From Spirochaetaceae bacterium (GTDB taxonomy: Bacteria; Spirochaetota; Spirochaetia; SZUA-6; Fen-1364): 8,739 bases of DNA. The DNA lies in assembly GCA_003154555.1 (NCBI GenBank), contig PMDT01000174.1:458-9196 (forward strand). The letters run 5' to 3'. Below the pieces are notes generated by a model, which worked only from the letters and a program-made list of their open reading frames with translations, was not told the DNA's origin and ran no database searches. Position 1 is the stretch's first letter, and the number at the start of each line of letters is the position of its first letter. Of the stretch, positions 5,796 to 8,739 are shown piece by piece. The translations under genes were made by a program, and so were the position numbers.

Positions 5796-7169
5796 ATGGG
5801 GCGTGCGTACCGGATCCTCGTCGTGGATGACGAGGAGACCATCCGCAGCATGCTGCGGGACCTGCTCAGCGCCAATGGGCACCAGGTGGACGACGCGGTG
5901 GACACGCGCAGCGCGGTGCAGCTCCTGCGGGGCCGTGAATACGACGTGGTGCTTACCGACCTGATGCTGCCGGATGGCGACGGCCTGGAGGTGCTGCGGA
6001 TCGCCCGCTCGCGGCCCTACGATCCCGAGGTGCTCGTCATCACCGCGTACGGCAGCATCGACTCGGCCGTGGAGGCCGTCCGCGCCGGTGCCTTCGACTA
6101 TCTCACGAAGCCCCTGGCGACACAGAAGCTGCTCCTCACGGTGGACCGCGCCGCGGAGAGGCGCTCCCTGCGGACGGAGGTGAGCAATCTCCGCCGCGAA
6201 GTCGGCGAGCGATACGCGCAGAAGAACCTCGTGGGCACGAGCGCGGCGATGCGGCGCGTGCTGGAGCTGATCGACATCGTTTCCGCCACCGATTCCGCCG
6301 TCCTCATCCAGGGGGAAAGCGGGACGGGAAAGGAGCTCGTCGCGCGGGCAATTCATTACGGCGGCGCGCGGGCAACCCGGCACTTCACCGCCATCAACTG
6401 CGCGGCGCTTCCCGAGGCGCTGCTGGAGAGCGAGCTCTTCGGGTATGCCAAGGGCGCCTTTACCGGCGCGGCGACGGACCACAAGGGCCTTTTCGAAGAG
6501 TCCGACGGCGGGACGCTGCTGCTCGACGAGATCGGGGACATGCCGCTCCTCCTCCAGGGAAAGCTCCTCCGCGTGTTGCAGGAGGGCGAGATCCGACGCG
6601 TGGGAAGTGCCGCGGTGCGCCGCGTCGACGTGAGGATCCTGGCCTCCACGAATCGCAGCCTCCCCGACCTGATCCGCGACGGCCGTTTCCGCGAGGACCT
6701 CTTCTACCGGTTGAATGTCATCCCCCTTGTCATCCCTCCCCTGCGGGAAAGGGCGGAGGACGTCATCGCGCTCTGCCGCCACTTCCTCACGGTGCACGCG
6801 GGGAAGCTGGGCCGCCCTCCGCAGACGCTGACCCCCGATGCGCTGCAGGTCGCGCTTCATCACGACTGGCCCGGCAACGTCCGCGAGCTTGAGAATGTCA
6901 TCGAGCGGGCGGTCACCCTCACGTCGTCCCTGGAAATCTCTGCGGATGAGTTTCAGCGCATTCTCGGGCTGGGTCATGTCCCGGCGCGACCTGCCGCGGC
7001 ACCCGCTGCCGCGGATGCGGGCTCCCTTCAAAATGCGGAGAAGGATACGATCCTCCGCGCCCTGCGCGAAGCGGGCGGCAACCAGACGCGGGCAGCGATC
7101 GCTTTGGGCATGGGGCGCAACACGTTGTGGAGAAAAATGAAGAAGTACGGTATCGAAAGCCGTATCTGA
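5796..7169 (+). CDS. NtrC-family sigma-54-dependent response regulator
   Basis: A 457-residue enhancer-binding activator with the full three-domain layout. The receiver spans about 5-120 with D11/D12, phospho-acceptor Asp55 (VVLTDLMLPDGDG), Thr83 and Lys105. The AAA+ ATPase (about 143-375) carries Walker A GESGTGKE (173-180), the sigma-54 contact loop GAFTGA (220-225), Walker B GGTLLLDEI (238-246), the FREDLFYRLNV arginine-finger region and WPGNVREL. A short Ala/Pro linker leads to a C-terminal Fis-type helix-turn-helix (about 418-455: ILRALREAGGNQTRAAIALGMGRNTLWRKMKKYGI). The intact GAFTGA shows it can remodel sigma-54 polymerase. It is translated from an ATG 3 bp after the previous response regulator. 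Directly downstream lie a palindrome and a -24/-12 promoter in front of cheY, the obvious target. The cognate kinase and signal are not visible, and the true subfamily (PilR-, ZraR- or AtoC-like) cannot be told by eye. Confidence 0.96.
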   Translation: MGRAYRILVVDDEETIRSMLRDLLSANGHQVDDAVDTRSAVQLLRGREYDVVLTDLMLPDGDGLEVLRIARSRPYDPEVLVITAYGSIDSAVEAVRAGAFDYLTKPLATQKLLLTVDRAAERRSLRTEVSNLRREVGERYAQKNLVGTSAAMRRVLELIDIVSATDSAVLIQGESGTGKELVARAIHYGGARATRHFTAINCAALPEALLESELFGYAKGAFTGAATDHKGLFEESDGGTLLLDEIGDMPLLLQGKLLRVLQEGEIRRVGSAAVRRVDVRILASTNRSLPDLIRDGRFREDLFYRLNVIPLVIPPLRERAEDVIALCRHFLTVHAGKLGRPPQTLTPDALQVALHHDWPGNVRELENVIERAVTLTSSLEISADEFQRILGLGHVPARPAAAPAAADAGSLQNAEKDTILRALREAGGNQTRAAIALGMGRNTLWRKMKKYGIESRI

Positions 7170-7173
7170 CTCG

Positions 7174-7202
7174 TTCCAAGAGTTGTGGAACAAGTGTTCC
7201 AA
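7174..7202. promoter_or_regulatory. Candidate upstream activator site for the NtrC-type regulator
   Basis: TGGAACA-AG-TGTTCCA (7187-7202) is a 16-bp palindrome with perfect 7-bp arms. An extra half-site GTTCCA (7174-7179) pairs with the left arm at 7-bp spacing, giving three alternating half-sites. The centre is about 140 bp upstream of the -24 element at 7333, in the usual range for sigma-54 enhancers that work by DNA looping. It lies within 35 bp of the stop of an NtrC-type gene. No T-run follows, so it is not an intrinsic terminator. The binding protein is inferred. Confidence 0.6.
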
Positions 7203-7331
7203 AATGAAACGTTATCAGTCAGCCAGCCGTGAGTTTCCGAAAACGATAGAGATTATCCATTCAAACAGGCCTTTCCGTGCCGTATTTGCCGCGAGATCGG
7301 CCGTTTTGTGCGTTCCGGCGCCCTCCTTCCT

Positions 7332-7347
7332 TGGCATGGGGATTGCT
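7332..7347 (+). promoter_or_regulatory. Sigma-54 (RpoN) -24/-12 promoter
   Basis: TGGCATGGGGATTGCT matches the RpoN consensus TGGCAC-N5-TTGCW at all but one base. The invariant GG (7333-7334) and GC (7345-7346) have exactly 10 bp between them. Transcription should start near 7358, about 33 nt before the cheY ATG, leaving the strong ribosome site AGGGAGGAG (7374-7382) in the leader. It makes the cheY-cheX-cheA genes dependent on RpoN and on an enhancer-binding activator, most simply the one encoded at 5796-7169. Confidence 0.87.
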
Positions 7348-7390
7348 TAGTTATCAATGCACATTTTCATCCGAGGGAGGAGAAATACCG

Positions 7391-7753
7391 ATGGCAAAAA
7401 AGGTCCTGGTCGTCGATGACGCGAACTTCATGAGGACAATCGTGAAGGACACGCTGTTGCCGAATGGATTCGAGATCGCGGGTGAGGCAACCAATGGGAT
7501 GGAGGCCGTCACCATGTACATGAAGCTGAAGCCCGACCTGGTCACGATGGACATCACCATGAAGGTGAAGGACGGGCTGGAAGCGGCCCGGGAGATTCTT
7601 GCGGCCGATCCGAACGCGCGGATCGTGATGGTCACGGCGCTCGGCCAGGAAAAGATGCTCCTGGATTCGATCGCTCTGGGCGTCCGCGATTTCGTCGTCA
7701 AGCCTTTCACCAAGGAGAGGATTCTCTCCGCGGTCGAGAAGGCCCTGCAGTAA
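7391..7753 (+). CDS. cheY: Chemotaxis response regulator CheY
   Basis: A 120-residue single receiver domain of the CheY type. Visible residues are D9-D10, phospho-acceptor Asp54 (LVTMDITMK), Thr82 in VTALGQE, and Lys104 in VVKPF. The TMDITM and TALGQE motifs are typical of CheY proteins from spirochaetes, Firmicutes and Thermotogae. Phosphorylated by CheA, CheY binds the flagellar switch and sets rotation sense. The ATG at 7391 is chosen because AGGGAGGAG (7374-7382) lies 8 nt before it. A possible longer frame from 7277 would read through the sigma-54 promoter and is rejected. It is the first gene after that promoter, with cheX 19 bp downstream. The CheX neighbour supports a chemotaxis role over a generic receiver. 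Confidence 0.94.
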   Translation: MAKKVLVVDDANFMRTIVKDTLLPNGFEIAGEATNGMEAVTMYMKLKPDLVTMDITMKVKDGLEAAREILAADPNARIVMVTALGQEKMLLDSIALGVRDFVVKPFTKERILSAVEKALQ

Positions 7754-7772
7754 GCGAGAGCGGGAGAACACG

Positions 7773-8300
7773 ATGATCAAAATAAACGCAAAACACGTCA
7801 ATCCGTTCGTCGAGGCCGCCATGCGCGTGGTCACGCAGATCGCGGGCATCGAGGTCCGCCGCGGACACCTTTCCTACAAGGAGAAGGTGGAGCCGTCCTT
7901 CGGGGTCTCCATCATCGTCGGTATCTATGGTTTTCTCACCGGGCAGGTCGTCTACAGCCTCGACGGCAAGCTCGCCGAGCGGATGGTGGACAAGATGCTC
8001 GACGGGAAGTCGCCGCAGGAGAAGAAGATCATGTTCCTTGACTGCCTCGGCGAGGTGGCGAACATGATCACCGGAAATGCGGCGTCCCTCCTGAACCAGA
8101 GGCGCGATCAGATCCTCAACATCACGACGCCTGCCATCGCGGCGGGCACGAATCTCAGTGTCCACCTCGTGCCGAAGCCGGCGCTCGTGCTCGGCCTCAT
8201 TACACAGTACGGGCCGATCGAGATCAGCATCGCGGTCGAGGAGAAGGAAACGCTGCAGGAGATGGGGATGGCTGACGACGGCCTTCTCTCGGAAACCTGA
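7773..8300 (+). CDS. cheX: CheX-type chemotaxis phosphatase
   Basis: A 175-residue CheC/CheX-family protein; enzymes of this family remove phosphate from CheY-P and end the signal. The opening INAKHVNPFVEAAMRV, the mid-protein GFLTGQVVYSLDG and the catalytic helix EVANMITGNA (94-103) are typical. Glu94 and Asn97 form the E-x2-N active-site pair. A single such pair, the length and the context favour CheX over CheC, which usually carries two pairs. No signal peptide or membrane span is seen, so it is cytoplasmic. It lies 19 bp after cheY and 32 bp before cheA, co-transcribed from the sigma-54 promoter. Its leader GAGCGGGAGAAC (7758-7769), which includes the ribosome site, recurs exactly before cheA. 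The presence of CheX rather than CheZ argues against a gamma-proteobacterium. Confidence 0.87.
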   Translation: MIKINAKHVNPFVEAAMRVVTQIAGIEVRRGHLSYKEKVEPSFGVSIIVGIYGFLTGQVVYSLDGKLAERMVDKMLDGKSPQEKKIMFLDCLGEVANMITGNAASLLNQRRDQILNITTPAIAAGTNLSVHLVPKPALVLGLITQYGPIEISIAVEEKETLQEMGMADDGLLSET

Positions 8301-8332
8301 CGCCTTTCGAGCGGGAGAACGGAGACATTCGA

Positions 8333-8739
8333 ATGGAAGTGAAGCCTGAATACCTGGCGATCTTCAGCGAAGAAGCGGTTGACCAGCTGCGGGAGTGGGA
8401 GGAGTGCCTCCTCGCTCTGGAAAAGGCACCCGAGGACCGAGAACCGCTGAACAGCATGTTCCGCGCCATTCACACGCTGAAGGGGTCCGCCGGGTTCATC
8501 GGCTTCGACACGCTCCAGAAACTCGCACACGACCTCGAGTCGTCGCTGTCGGACGTCCGTGATGGCAACCGCCTTTTCGATGGCCCCCTCAATGAGCTGC
8601 TTTTCAAGGGTCTTGACCTCAGCAAGACGATGATCAACGCATTCACCGATGGCAAGACCATCGATGTAGACCTGGATGGCTTTCTCGCACGGCTCGCCGA
8701 GCTCGCGTGTTCGACGGCGGCCACTCCTGGTGGCATTTC
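8333..8739 (+). CDS. cheA: Chemotaxis histidine kinase CheA, N-terminal part (3' end outside window)
   Basis: The frame is open from the ATG at 8333 to the window edge: 135 complete codons of a protein that is usually 600-800 residues long. The visible part is the P1 (HPt) domain, residues about 1-130. Its phosphorylated histidine is His47 in the classic MFRAIHTLKGSAGFIGF context, followed by LAHDLESSLSDVRDG and a fourth helix ending near LARLAEL. CheA autophosphorylates in receptor arrays and passes phosphate to CheY; the kinase, dimer and CheW-like domains must lie beyond the edge. GGAGA (about 8321-8325) precedes the ATG by 7 nt. It is third in the unit after cheY and cheX. The HPt could in principle belong to another CheA-like hybrid, but its neighbours make CheA likely. 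Confidence 0.94.
   Translation, partial: MEVKPEYLAIFSEEAVDQLREWEECLLALEKAPEDREPLNSMFRAIHTLKGSAGFIGFDTLQKLAHDLESSLSDVRDGNRLFDGPLNELLFKGLDLSKTMINAFTDGKTIDVDLDGFLARLAELACSTAATPGGI

Noticed and set aside
5343..7202. 619-codon open frame on the minus strand
   Set aside because: It is antisense to the response regulator and the NtrC-type gene, both unmistakable by motif. Its translation has no recognisable domain and is Arg/His/Gly-rich, as expected from the complement of GC-rich coding DNA.
7187..7202. Palindrome after the NtrC-type gene as an intrinsic terminator
   Set aside because: It is followed by AAAATG rather than a T-run and is AT-balanced, so a protein-binding site is more likely.
7277..7390. 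N-terminal extension of cheY to an ATG at 7277
   Set aside because: The extension reads through the sigma-54 promoter and the strong ribosome site, and CheY proteins begin at the KKVLVVDD strand.

Overview
The window is GC-rich, densely coded bacterial DNA with no rRNA, tRNA, CRISPR or transposon. The best guess for the source is a free-living, motile, Gram-negative-type bacterium, probably a spirochaete or a lineage with similar chemotaxis genes. The reasons are a CheY/CheX/CheA set that uses the CheX-type phosphatase, a secreted small DOMON protein of a kind I associate with spirochaetes, and a sigma-54 system. The lineage call is moderate at best.

Region 1 (about 1-2803, minus strand) holds four tandem paralogues of an alpha-helical protein family I do not recognise. 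Transcription runs right to left: a 312-residue member with long basic ends (1865-2803), then a tight three-gene unit (1064-1780, 361-1053, and 1-338, which leaves the window). A near-consensus sigma-70 promoter at 1829-1857 (TTGACA, 17-bp spacer, TAGAAT) lies between the first and second members and should drive the three-gene unit. The fourth copy is cut by the window edge, so the array may continue.

Region 2 (2934-5255, plus strand) is divergent from the array. It encodes a 552-residue single-span membrane protein with an unknown cytoplasmic N-terminal domain, a Pro/Ala/Arg-rich linker and a C-terminal LysM domain. A secreted DOMON-domain protein follows, then a clear intrinsic terminator (5229-5255). 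A sigma-28-like promoter lies unusually close to the LysM gene start.

Region 3 (5412-7169, plus strand) is a two-gene unit: a single-domain response regulator and, 3 bp later, a complete NtrC-type sigma-54 activator (REC, AAA+ with GAFTGA, Fis-type HTH). No histidine kinase is present in the window.

Region 4 (7170-8739, plus strand) begins with a 221-bp control region that contains a TGGAACA-AG-TGTTCCA palindrome plus an extra half-site and, about 130 bp further on, a textbook -24/-12 sigma-54 promoter. Behind it come cheY, cheX and the start of cheA. The simplest reading is that the NtrC-type regulator binds the palindrome and switches on the chemotaxis genes next to it through sigma-54.

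The most novel part is the array of unknown paralogues beside a divergent LysM membrane protein. The best-supported regulatory circuit is the NtrC-type regulator, palindrome, sigma-54 promoter and cheYXA.
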